NCBI GenBank assembly: GCA_032718565.1
Contig: JAVGVS010000166.1
Coordinates: forward strand, 124,001-188,000
Source of the DNA: Distichodus sexfasciatus
Taxonomy: Eukaryota; Chordata; Actinopteri; Characiformes; Distichodontidae
DNA: 64,000 bases
Direction: 5' to 3'
Shown here: positions 1-10,285 of the stretch, piece after piece
How positions within the stretch are numbered: position 1 is the first letter of the stretch
Layout of the letters: each line of letters opens with the position of its first letter
Notes under the pieces: model-generated
Seen by the model: the letters and a program-made list of their open reading frames with translations, nothing else
The model's database searches: none
Told to the model about the DNA's origin: nothing
Position numbers and translations under genes: made by a program

Positions 1-57
1 CACCTTTTTTTATACATACAGATTACCTATTGCATTACTATAGACAAATTTACAAAT

Positions 58-420
58 CAGCATGAAAACTCACTGTTTCACCTAAAATTGGAAAAGTGGT
101 GGCTGGAAATATTGACCTTCCAGTGTCAGCATTCCAAAGGCTTGCTGTTGCTTCTCCTTTGGACTTGTACACTCCTGCCAAAATGAGCCAATGTAGGCTT
201 GCAAATCAGTCACATCAAAGTCTTTCCAGCTGTCCCCATAGACCCCTCCTCCTCTAAATTTGCTTTGGCTTCAAGTATATCCTTTCAATTGATGGTGTAA
301 TGAAAAAGCTGAATGCTGATTTATGTCTTGAACATGACTGACAGGCATATCTGGTGGCCCTGAACCATTTTTGATGACATTAGCAGCACTAAGTCTACCT
401 CCCGTCGCTCAAGTGGGGGA
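58..420 (-). pseudogene. piggyBac transposase fragment
   Basis: Minus-strand translation gives WKDFDVTDLQAYIG, then after a frame change AGVYKSKGEATASLWNADTG and GRSIFPATTF. These resemble the start of the DDE_Tnp_1_7 region of piggyBac (PGBD4-like) transposases. A stop interrupts the frame near 256 and a frameshift lies near 155, so the gene is dead. The sequence between here and the element end (420-1287) would be the acidic N-terminus and 5' region; no long open frame survives there. The catalytic aspartates are not present in this fragment. Confidence 0.7.
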
Positions 421-787
421 GCGACCATAATAACTTTAAGTGCTTTTTGAAGGTAATGTGTCTGCTGGTGGCTGAGAGACAACAACAGGAGGGTCAACAC
501 TAGAGTCTCTATTTCATCTGAGGAGGTCCTCAGGGTCCCTCCTCAAGATTATCCTGTCTCAGACACACATTCTCCCCTATGTCACTTTCTACTGTCAAAA
601 ACCTGTGACAAAAATCTCACTGACAGAAAACTCCTTGCTTAGGAGGCCATTTTCAATTGGAGAGAGCATAAAGAGAGAGCCCACAGAACACAAAAAGAAA
701 TAGTTTAGAAAGCTTCTAGCAAGCTTTTATAGCTTTGCACCCACCCTATATAAACCATGTGAATTATGTTTTCCTCCCACAAAAAAA

Positions 788-889
788 CACGGGAAATATC
801 AAAGTTCTCGCAAGAATTAGGTTTTCCCCTCCCCATGGCATGGGAAATATCAAAGTTCTCGTGAGAATTAGGATTCCCCTACCCCCATG
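788..889. repeat. Two-copy direct repeat of about 51 bp
   Basis: Two adjacent copies of a unit beginning CA(C/T)GGGAAATATCAAAG and ending in CCCCTCCCC-type sequence, with a few substitutions. It lies inside the 5' region of the piggyBac element, so it may be a subterminal repeat of that element. Confidence 0.7.
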
Positions 890-1291
890 TCATGTGAACT
901 GTCAGTGGTTCTCGCAATACTACAGGTATGGTTATGTTAGTTTTTTTATTTTATTTTTATTATACTTAACATATAAAATTATAGTGAATATTATAAAATC
1001 ATAGCATGTTATAGTGACCTCAATATCACCCAAAACAAAAATGTGTAAATTTTTTATATTTCTTATGTTTTATACAGCTAAAGACCCCAAATAAAATTGA
1101 CCCCAAAGAACACCGAGTGACAAAATGTGCAATAGGCATTGAAAAAATAATATCATGTTAATTTTATGTTTACCAAGTTTTCCACATTAAATTAGGAAAA
1201 GTCATTCAATCTGAAGGAAAAAAAAATATGTCAATTATGTATTTACATACATTAAACATCAAATTGACCCCAAGGATAATAGGAGGGTTAA

Positions 1292-1899
1292 TTTTGTGCT
1301 CTTGAGTTTCACATTTATGCCGCGGACTTTGAAATTTACGCTATGAATTTTTGCGGCAAGCCATTTTGCGCCACGCTAGTTTTGGTATTGATGTGACGCC
1401 ATAGGCGGGGGAGCTAGCAGAGAAGCGAAACACGAAAGCAGTACAAAACATGCACTGGAGCTAGGAGTTTTCTGGATGAGCGGAGGAGCGAGCTGTCTGC
1501 TTTGACGGGGCAGAAAAGCAAAACTCAAAAGCGAAGCACATGCTGTCTGTTTAACAATAACGTGAGATTTATATATCGGCGGTCACGAGAGGTCATTTAC
1601 TACATCGCACGCGGGAACAAGCAGAGATATATCGAGGATAATTCGATATATATCACCCCTAGATCAAAAATATTTAAAAATGAGATCTTTATTATATTAT
1701 TGTATTATTTCTGTAATTATCTGTTTAATATTTCTGTAAAATAAGCAATATCTACGATTTTGTAAAGCTCATCAGTCAGCAGCCTTGGTTTGCATTAAAC
1801 TTGAAAACGTTCCCTTACTGTGAGACGTCTATGGTTTATTTATTGCAAACTTTTTCCAAACTCGCATAACACCCAAGTACCATGATAGCCTATTCTTAT
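1292..1899. other. Unassigned flank of piggyBac insertion
   Basis: I see no gene or recognised transposon domain. The part at 1568-1670 has imperfect palindromic 'atatatcg' / 'cgatatat' blocks like those in terminal regions of some DNA transposons, but I could not find paired ends. Short open frames here have no recognisable product. Confidence 0.4.
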
Positions 1900-2335
1900 A
1901 AAAAAGTAGTATACTTGAAGTTTATTTTATTATATGCTGAGTATAAGTATAGCAAGTATACTACAGACCATGTACTTGTAGTGTACTAGAAAGTATACTA
2001 ATTTAATACTTCTTCAGACTAAATTGGAACATTTTTGCTTATAAAAGTATACTTTATAAGGTCATTTTAAGATTACAATTGTATACTTTCTGTACTAGTT
2101 ACATACTTTCTAGTCCACATTTTAGTTTATTACATACTTTATGAACTTAGAATTACTAAAACTAAAAAAATATATATTTTTGCTATTTTACTAGGGCTAC
2201 TTGTTGTTATACTTTAAGCATACTTGTAAGTTTGCTTTTAGCATATTACTGGCATACTATTTATATACTTGAAATATATTCTTAAAGTGTTCTTTTAAAC
2301 TTAACTCATACTGTATGTACACTAGACTGCAATGC
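1900..2335. repeat. AT-rich interspersed repeat built of AGTATAC-type motifs
   Basis: Many copies of AGTATACT, AAGTATAC and TATACTT on both strands in about 430 bp, giving a quasi-palindromic AT-rich tract. This is the texture of a fish non-autonomous DNA transposon (MITE). No clean terminal repeats or target duplication were seen, so the family is left open. Confidence 0.5.
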
Positions 2336-3061
2336 ATTTACAAAATCACAAGACAGAATGTTGAGAACAAGTTTGATATATTTATATAACATTTTAAAAC
2401 ATATCACAGTATTTCAAAAACAAAGAGCCCCTATGAAATCAAGCTCCTTTCTTTGCTGAAAAATGAAAGGAAAAAAGTGTACATTTGCATGTAAAAAAGG
2501 TAAACAAAATAGTGTTCCAACTGAGAACTGGAAGTCCTTACTTGTCAAAAAAAAAAAAAGGCAAAAAGAAGTGCACACTTTTGAACCATAAATAAATAAC
2601 TCGATAGAAACAAAAACGCTACTTTATGACTTCTTTTCAGTTACTTGCTTGGCGTAGCTTATATTGTTGCATTTCTTTCTCATTATTCATCTCAAATCTT
2701 GCATGGTGGTGTCAGGGAACTTCGGCCAAGTACATGACTGTGAGTGTAAAACACACATACAAAACAACAAAACATTACTCAATGTTATTTTTATTCACCA
2801 TCCACACCAATACACGCCAAAGAGACATGAAGAATGGTTTATCAGGTACATTTCTGAACTCAAATGCAATCAGCAAAAACTGCACATTTGCACATACATC
2901 ACACCCCAATCAGCTAGACTGAATACAACAGAGTGGTAACTGAGTGGCAAAACAATGGGCAGCCTGCTGGCGTGTGACATCACTGCAAACCTCTATAATT
3001 TACTGGAAAAACATAATCTATTGTTTACCATCACAAAGAAGCATTAGTATTTGTTGTTTTA
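2336..3061. other. No recognised feature
   Basis: AT-rich intergenic sequence. Two overlapping short open frames (2626-2922 and 2664-2939) show no family signature, and I do not call them genes. Confidence 0.4.
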
Positions 3062-4024
3062 GAATCTGTCATGTCCTCTATGCCTCCCCCCAGGACAGGA
3101 TTCCTGCCGCTACTAGTGGCCGCTAAAGACTTGTAAATAGTTTCACTAGGTTCAGGGTCTGGTGGTGTGTGTGTATGTCCTGTATGGTGATGTTCTGTCA
3201 GCCTCCTCTTGTGTCTAGTTGTCAGTAATCTATTGCTGTTCTCCCCTTCTTGTCTGTGTCATGTGCGAGTCAGCCCCTATATAAGCTGAGTCTTTTGTGT
3301 TAATCTTTGTTAGTGCACCCTCACATTAACTCTGCCATGCCGTTGTCTGCCTTGTGCTGCCTATGGTCTGCTGTCTGCTGTTCTGTTCCAGAAATCAATG
3401 TAAGCTTGTCCTTGTCATGTGTGCTGTGTGTTAGTGTTTGTTAGACATTTAGGAGATAGATTTAGGATTAAGTATTCACTGCTAGCATTGTTAGTATAAG
3501 TATAACGTGCCTTAGCGTTAGCTATTAGCTTCACTGTTTAGGCCTAGCCATAGATTTAGAGTAGATTAGAATAGTTCATGTTTCCTGTTTCCCTACCCAA
3601 AGTTCCTGTTCACCTTTTCCTTTAGCCTTAGTGTAGCAGTTAGCTTAGCCATTAGCGGTAGCTTTAGCATAGTTTGTGTTTAGCCTTAGCCTTTCATTAG
3701 CTTTAGTTACGTAGGTTAGCCTTTAGTTGTCATTCCTGCTCTGTTCCTGTTCTTCTCACCCCTCGTGATAGTTCCTGTCTTTGGTCTTCTGTCTCTCTAG
3801 TCCCAGCCTGTACCTGTATATATGTTCCCAAGTTAGTCAAAGGGTTTTCGATAGTGAATGTTAGTCTGTCTTCGCGCTTCTTTGCCTTTGGTGTGCTGGC
3901 CATTCCGGTTCGGTCCCTTCTGCTGTCCTTTTCTGCCCTGTTCAGTCAATAAACCATGCATGCATCGCAAGAAACCTTTCCTACATTTCATGGGCCCACC
4001 TGCTCCTCACAAGCAGACAGAATC
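3062..4024 (+). mobile_element. Solo LTR with 5-bp target duplication GAATC
   Basis: The LTR spans 3067-4019 (953 bp), begins TGTCATGTCC and ends CAGACA, so its ends are TGTC/GACA. It is flanked by GAATC at 3062-3066 and 4020-4024. Plus-strand polarity is suggested by a TATA-like CTATATAAGC near 3279 and a poly(A) signal AATAAA near 3948. No internal gag/pol sequence is present, so it is a solo LTR left by LTR-LTR recombination. The family is probably Ty3/gypsy or ERV-like; which one cannot be told from the LTR alone. Its middle (about 3480-3740) is rich in TTAGC pentamers. Confidence 0.85.
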
Positions 4025-5199
4025 ATTTTATTTGTAGTACTGATAGTGTGTGAGTGAGTGAGTAAATATTATAACTGTATGTCTTTCCATATTAAAAAGT
4101 GACAGTACTGAATCAATATCATCCCCAACATTACACAACATGGAACATTATAGTCATTTGCTAATAAAAGAAGGGGAAAAACAATATGTATAGATTTATT
4201 TTAGAATGAGTTTTGTCTTAAATTAAATACACTCACCAAGTATAGCATCGCTTTTGTGTTACTCAGTTGTGGCTTTGACTCACATCTCAGGGCCCTGACT
4301 GCCTCCCGTCAAACTTTGAATTATGAAAGTGTCTAATGTATACGCTGAACCTGCAGTCCGCAGAGACTTCGGGCTGCCTTGGACTTTACATTATAGCCTG
4401 CACAAGAGCCGACTGCAAAACACGAATGTTACCTCCAAATAATGATTAAACACTACATACAGTATCTTCTGAAATCTACTGTATCTATTCACCTGTGCAG
4501 TGAATATGCATAGCCTATATTCATAGACTAACCCATAACATGAGAAATCTGGGAGCGCTATCATTACCATTTCTTAATCCATCACACGGTATACGTCCAG
4601 CACAAAGGTGATGAATATACTGTCTTTCTAGCTTATGTGTACAATCAAAAGATGTAGAGGGAAACCTTTTCAACCCTTTCCCCACATGGATAAATAAATA
4701 ACATGGCAGTATCTTATGTGGATTTTTGAGGTATTTACCATATCATCAGGGTCTGACAAACACAGGAGGAGAGTGTGGGTGCAGAAACTGGTGGGTCTAC
4801 AGGTGTAGGTGTTGGACCAGGTGGGATGCAGGAGTTGAGATCTGAACGGTGTTTTTTCGATGAGCCAGGCTACTACTGCTGGAAGCTCTGTAAAGGAATG
4901 AAAATAAGGGGGGAAATAAGGAATAAAAGCTTTTGTGTCATTACTGTGTTTTGAGACCAATTTAAACAGTACATTAGTCATTTGTGTTGTGAAGAGTATG
5001 TCTGGAGGTGGAGCTGATTATGATGAACAGAAGTAGGGTGGTCATTTCTTTGTATTTAGCGTTTTTTCAGTAATTATATTTATCTGTTTCTTTTAATTTA
5101 GATGAAACCAGCTGATTATTGTCATCTACCACCTTCTCACATTGACAAAGACAATAAAACGAATAAATGTTCAGGATTTCTGGTTGATTTCTAATGATT
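4025..5199. other. No recognised feature
   Basis: Intergenic sequence. A 103-codon minus-strand frame at 4670-4981 is the longest open stretch. Its translation shows no domain I recognise and it is probably fortuitous. Confidence 0.4.
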
Positions 5200-6064
5200 T
5201 TTTTTGGCCGAAACCGAAAAACCTAAAATGAGGAAACGCTGGCCTAAAAATCTAGGAAATCAAACACCGAAAAGAAATTATTATACCAATTTTCTTGTAA
5301 TATTGCCGTTATGTCTGGGACTGTGTGTACTTACCTCACTAAAGTCAAGCAATTGTACAAATTAATATCTGGCGGTTCAAAGAATAAATCTGTTACAAAA
5401 CTATGGAGATATTTATTTAGCATTCAAACAATGCACAATATAAAATAAAATTTGAAATAAATATTTTACTGGCCCCACTCTATGAATAGCCTAAAAGCAA
5501 AGATATTTAAATATTATATAATTAAATATCTTCCCATAAAACAAGTGAATTCATGCTGTTTAATATTCTGAACGAAGTGTTTGAACAAAGTGCATTCAGA
5601 ACAAGTGCGCTTTAAAAAGTGTTGGAAAGGATATAACAACATTTCTGTAGGCCTATAATGTAAAAATAGTGTATTAAAAACATCAAAATGAAAAACTTTC
5701 GTTTTTCAAAAAACGTCCGCCACAGACAGTGGGTGTGCTCGAAGGTCTGGCCTCTTCTGTGCTTTCCATACTGCATGGCGATCGATGTTTGATTTTATAC
5801 ATGATAAATTAATCCTGACTTCAGAGAAAGTCTTTGTGATGCACCTCTAAATTTCGGCATTGCACGCTTTACATAAACGGCTTTCCGTGTCTTTCTGTAA
5901 ATATATATACTGAAATGCGTCCCCACGGCAGACATGTTGACTGTAATCCAATCTTGGCGCGCAGGTTGCGGTTGTTGCTTGCGTCATCACTGTTTCGGTC
6001 GCGTTAAAAAAATTCGGCCGAAACCGAAAATGCATTTTTTAGCCGAATATTCGGTGCATCCCTA
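5200..6064 (-). mobile_element. hAT transposon remnant
   Basis: The right end (6042-6064) reverse-complements to AGGGATGCACCGAATATTCG, a typical hAT terminus. The block GGCCGAAACCGAAAA occurs near both margins (about 5208 and 6016). The left terminus is degraded. The coding strand is minus, with a BED zinc finger start at 5847-6035. The rest of the transposase is missing, so this is an internally deleted or truncated copy. Confidence 0.65.
5847..6035 (-). pseudogene. hAT (ZBED-type) transposase N-terminal fragment
   Basis: The last part of this minus-strand frame reads QKDTESRLCKACNAEI, which resembles the first half of a zf-BED domain (the C-x2-C pair). The partner histidines and all DDE/RNase-H-fold sequence are absent. 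It lies just inside the hAT terminus, where the first coding exon of such elements is expected. The stop follows directly after the C-x2-C pair. Confidence 0.5.
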
Positions 6065-6536
6065 ATTTTTATAATAATGTTTCATATGTAATAACATGTT
6101 AATGATGATTTAGTACTAGTTACTGAATCAACTGCATCACTCGATGGATCATACCTGATTCAGAAAATGTGTAAAAAAATCTAAAGAAAAATCATTTAAC
6201 TATGGACTAATTATTAAATGTATTTAATTATCTGCTGATACTAATCAGGCTTAAAGAGTCTCAGAGGGTCTTAGCATTTTGCCAAATTTATGTAACTGAT
6301 AAGACAATATTCTTAAATGGTATGATTTACAAAAAGGGAACTATAACTGCAAGTAGGATGGGCCATGCAGTTCGCAGGCCTAATCAGTTTTGACGATTCA
6401 AAGGGACAGACGCTGAAAATGACACGCTTCTAATCCTTTTTATCTAGGGTGCGGTTGAAAATTTATTAGGTTTATTACTTATTAAGTGTGCAGATGAATT
6501 ACTTATGAATTACTTACTTATTAAATGTGCAGTATA
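6065..6536. other. No recognised feature
   Basis: AT-rich sequence without a supported gene or repeat end. Confidence 0.4.
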
Positions 6537-7260
6537 AGATTTTTAAGAATCGGAGCTATGGTTCAAAAGTTATTAGGCAAAACGCAAAATAGCTTATTAT
6601 AGCCACCAACTGGCAGAGTGGCAATTTTTTTTGCCTGAATAGTGGGTGTGGGCTTAGGACCTAATGTTACTCGCGTTACTCATATTTCGCATTAGGCCAA
6701 AATGCAAAATAGCTATTATATGGATACCAATTGCCAGAGTGGCGCAATTTTTTTTGCCTGAGTAGAGGGTGGGATCCGAGACCTAGCCCTTGCCAAATTT
6801 CAAAGCTGTAGCCCAGCCAGAGCCAGATTTCTATGACACTCGGTGTGTGTGGTGTTGCAGTCCTATGTCGGTTGACCACATTTATTTAAGGTTACAGAAA
6901 AATGAAGACCTAAATTAAAAATGTGCTTCGATAATACTCAAAGAAGAGTGTCTTGGGATTCAAAATGATACTAGTTGTATGGTGATTGACAAAAATCCAG
7001 GACTAGTTTGAAAAGAGGGGCCATTTTATGCAAATTAGCAAAAATCAAACATGGTGCAGAAATATGTAGGCCCAAAAAATTCGTCTTAACCCATGGAATA
7101 AGATAAGATTTTTGAGAATCGGAGCTACGGTTCAAAAGTTATTAGGCAAAATGCAAATTTTTGGGAAAACGCAAAATAACTTCAGTTTTTTGCTCATAGT
7201 GGGTGGGCTACCGGACCTACCTGCCAAATTTCAAAGCCGTAGGTCTTACAGTTTTTTCTC
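6537..7260. repeat. Dispersed direct repeats of an unclassified element
   Basis: A block around GAATCGGAGCTA(T/C)GGTTCA is present at about 6549 and again at about 7117, each followed by AAAAGTTATTAGGCAAAA. A second block (gcaaaatagct...attat, then a 'gccagagtggc..atttttttgcctgA' stretch) occurs near 6588 and 6704. A third block ('gacctA..tgccaaatttcaaagc') occurs near 6779 and 7205. This looks like a non-coding repeat partly duplicated within itself; I do not recognise the family. Confidence 0.55.
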
Positions 7261-7288
7261 CACAACGTGTTTTAAGGCAGGAAAAAAA

Positions 7289-7393
7289 CCCAGCACGATT
7301 CCAATAGGGTTCCAGTGTTCCACTGCATGGCCCCCTAAAAATCAGCACGATTCCAATAAGGTTCCACGCAGTGTTCCACTGCATGGCCCCCAC
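7289..7393. repeat. Two-copy tandem repeat, about 55 bp
   Basis: Two adjacent units share CAGCACGATTCCAATA and GTGTTCCACTGCATGGCCCC. The second copy has a short insertion (CACGCA) before GTGTTCC. Confidence 0.75.
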
Positions 7394-7544
7394 AATTAAG
7401 ATTCACAGATTTATCTAACAGTGGCAAAACAGAGGCACTACTGTTTTAAAAACAAAGAGCATTTATACGGGTTTTGTGCACACCAGAAATGATAAAGAAA
7501 TGTCACTTGTTCACTTCTTTGCCTACGGCCCCTTTAGAGACAAA

Positions 7545-7800
7545 ACACTTAACAAAAGAAAAAGCAGAAACAAAAATGAAAATGTGCTGCAAGTTAAAAA
7601 AAAGACATACAAAAAGAGAAAAAGCAGAAACAAAATAAAACAGCGCTGCAAATTTAAAAAAAGACATACAAAAGAAAAAGCAGAAACAAAATAAAAATAC
7701 GCTGCAAATTAAAAAACGCAAAGAAAAGAAAAAGCAGAAACAAATGAAAATGCGCTGGCGAAGAAAAAAAACCAGAAACAAATGGTAGAAATGCGCTGCA
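7545..7800. repeat. Purine-rich minisatellite, unit about 50-60 bp, 4-5 copies
   Basis: Copies share the order AGAAAAAGCAGAAACAAA, then (A)ATGCGCTGCAAA-like sequence, then AAAAAAGACATACAAA. Later copies are shorter and diverged. The open frames on both strands here (for example 7476-7694 plus, 7503-7880 minus) only translate the repeat and are not genes. Confidence 0.8.
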
Positions 7801-7804
7801 AGCA

Positions 7805-8140
7805 GAGATTTATCCCAAATCGAAGTACCCACGACGCTTAGGGGCGCGAGCTCATGAACACCTGTTGAGCCGAATCGCAATCGAATTTCTGCCGCTGTAG
7901 AAGACCTCTCGGCTGGCGCGCCACAAGATTTGATGACTTCTTAGCCTTTATATGAACTATCATTCATAAACACACGTTCAATCTGCCTTACACTCTGTTA
8001 CGCCTAATGAGATGAGGGTAAATTAATAATATTCTAAAATAAAAACCTTACAATAAACTTGTAATAAATTAACGTTTATTAAAAAAAAGAAAAACACTGA
8101 AAAAAAATGGCTAAATGTCAGATTTTTATGTGCTTGAAAT
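7805..8140. other. No recognised feature
   Basis: Short unique stretch with a slightly GC-richer start, containing no supported gene or element end. Confidence 0.35.
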
Positions 8141-8144
8141 ATAT

Positions 8145-9460
8145 ATTTTACTATATTATATGTGCACAATCCACTAGTTGATGCTTCTATCTCCACGCAA
8201 CTGCAACATTACTTTACTTCCAGTTAGTTTAATGGATTATTGTTTACGTCATGCTGTACTTACTGAAATCGCGGGACTAAAATTCAAGTATCTATTCTGG
8301 TAGGGAAGTAGCATTTTGTGTTATACATAAACATATGTGTTATAGCAAGCAACACCTTCACATGTTTAGGTCATTAAAATGTCACTGCTTGAAAAAATAA
8401 TTGAATCTAGAGAGGCTTACAGAACAACACTCATTAATAAAAATCCTTTATTACTTAAATGTCACTTTGAAAAAATAAAAATATGCTCTGGATCTCCACA
8501 CACCCAAAAATATGATAACCCAAAATAATATCTTGGTGAATTAAAACCACCTCAAATAAATTCTAGTAAAGGGAGGTTTTTTGCAACAGATCACCTGCCA
8601 GAAATGCACCCCTAACTCTGCAGTAACATGTTGGGTTGTTACATTCATAATACTTGCACCAGTTACATCATGGTCCAATAGGACGAATATCCAAAATATG
8701 TTGACTGAACCCAGTAGAAACCAGGGTGAGGGTTTTATCATATATAACTCTCTTTATATACAGTTGTAAAGAAAAGTATGTGAACCCTTGAATTATATGG
8801 ATTTCTACACAAATTGGTCAGAATGCGATCTGATCTTTCTTAGTCACAAACAATAAACAAACACAATTGCTTAAACTAATACCACAAATATTATATGTTT
8901 TCATTCAATAGACCATGTAAACATTCACAGCAGGTGGAAAGTATGTGAAATTTTGAATTTAACAACTGGTTGACAATTTTGGCAGCAATAACTCCTCAAC
9001 TCAAATGTTTTATAGTTGCAGATCAGACCTGCACAATGGTCAGGAGTAATTTCTGGCAGGTGATCTGTTGCAAAACCTCCCCTTTAAATTTGTTTGAGGT
9101 ATTAATCCTGAGATATTATTTTGGGTTATCATATTTTAGATTTAAGATCCAGCATATTTTATTTTTTCTCAAGCATATTAGTAAGCAAAGGATTTTATTA
9201 GAGTGTTGTTCATAATAGCCTCCTCTAGATTCAGTTTTTTTTTCAAAACAGTGACATTTTTAAATAATTTAAACATGTAGGTGTTGCTTTGTTTATGTAT
9301 AACACAAAATGCTACTTCCTACCAGAATAGATACTTGAATTTTAGTCATTTATTTGTAAGGCTATGGCTCTTAAATAATAATCCATTACACTAGCTAGGT
9401 AAAATGTGCAGTTTTATGCGGAATGAAATAGCTAGTGATTGTGCACATATGAATATCATC
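8145..9460. repeat. Large imperfect inverted repeat (foldback structure)
   Basis: The left arm (about 8145-8612) pairs with the right arm (about 9047-9460). Examples: CAAGTATCTATTCTGGTAGG at 8287 against its complement near 9323; GATCACCTGCCAGAAAT at 8589 against ATTTCTGGCAGGTGATC at 9048; TGGATTATT at 8233 against AATAATCCA near 9378; and TGTGCACAAT near 8160 against ATTGTGCACA near 9438. Arms are roughly 420-470 bp with scattered small gaps. The spacer holds a Tc1-family fragment. It could be a foldback element or an inverted duplication; no target duplication was found. Confidence 0.8.
8760..9046 (+). mobile_element. Tc1-like transposon fragment (spacer of the foldback)
   Basis: The segment begins CAGTTGTAAAGAAAAGTATG after a TA, the style of a Tc1-family terminus. 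It continues to 'gcagatcagacctgcacaatggtcagg', found in the end regions of fish Tc1 elements. It stops abruptly at the inner edge of the right foldback arm. No transposase frame remains. Confidence 0.55.
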
Positions 9461-10285
9461 GATAAAATATTTATTTCAAAGTTTTATGAAAATAATTTAC
9501 ACATTACCATGTTCAGTGTGGTTTTTTTTTAATGAAACGTTAATTTGTATGTTTGTGTATGGTTTTTTATTTTAAGAATATGAATATGGTTTAGGCCGTA
9601 TATATGTAAAGTGCTGTTCGTCTTCTGGTTTAGCCGATATATATAACTGTGCATCGCCTGCAAAACAATGAAAAACTAATTCCATGCTTACTTAATGACT
9701 GAGCCAAGCAGTATATGTACAGCAAAACAGCAAGGATCAAACTTGATCCTTGTGGTAATTTATTTCACCCCTGACGTGTTCTGAGGAATTCACTACCATA
9801 TTCACATACCGATAGCGGTCTGAAAGGTAGGATCTGAATCAAGAGAGGGCTTACCCCTGATACCAACAACGTAGTTCAAGTCTGTCTAGAGAATGGCATG
9901 ATCAACAGTATAAAAAAGCACTAAGATCAAGCAGCACTAGAACGCAGGCATAGCCCTGATCAGCAGATAAGAGATCATCACCACCTCACCACAATTCCTC
10001 ATGTATACCAGCTAATTATAATTCCAAATAAAGGGGAGTAGCTACCAGATAAACAGGAAAATACACTTTACTTCCATTCGCCTCTGTTATAGATCCAGAT
10101 AGATTTATCATAGTTTATTTATCTATTCAAAATAAGGATATATGTATTGCCAGTATATGGTCCAAATTTCGATGACCCCTCCTTTTTTTCAGACTTTCAT
10201 TCTTTTACTTTCTGATTACTCAAATATCACACCTAACCTGGTACTTATCCCTGAAATTGACAGGCTTAGCACTGCAGAGAGTTAG
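9461..10285. other. No recognised gene
   Basis: AT-rich sequence with a (T)8 run and no open frame of note. The part at about 9900-10000 ('gatcaagcagcactagaacgc') resembles a sequence dispersed in fish genomes, but I cannot assign it. Confidence 0.35.

Larger units (their letters stand above)
1..1291 (-). mobile_element. piggyBac element, one end (runs off left edge)
   Basis: The right boundary is a TTAA at 1288-1291. It is directly preceded by GGG and by a terminal stretch (1262-1287) whose reverse complement reads CCCTCCTATTATCCTTGGGG, the form of fish piggyBac ends. A related 'ttgaccccaa' block recurs near 1097. Transposase remains lie on the minus strand at 58-420, so this boundary is the 5' end and the other end lies outside the window. 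The TTAA target and CCC/GGG ends are seen; assignment to piggyBac also rests on the coding remnant. Confidence 0.75.

Noticed and set aside
735..1004. 89-codon open frame
   Set aside because: It runs through the two-copy repeat in the piggyBac 5' region and has no recognisable product; the transposase is on the other strand.
7476..7880. Lysine-rich (plus) and phenylalanine-rich (minus) open frames
   Set aside because: Both simply translate the purine-rich minisatellite.
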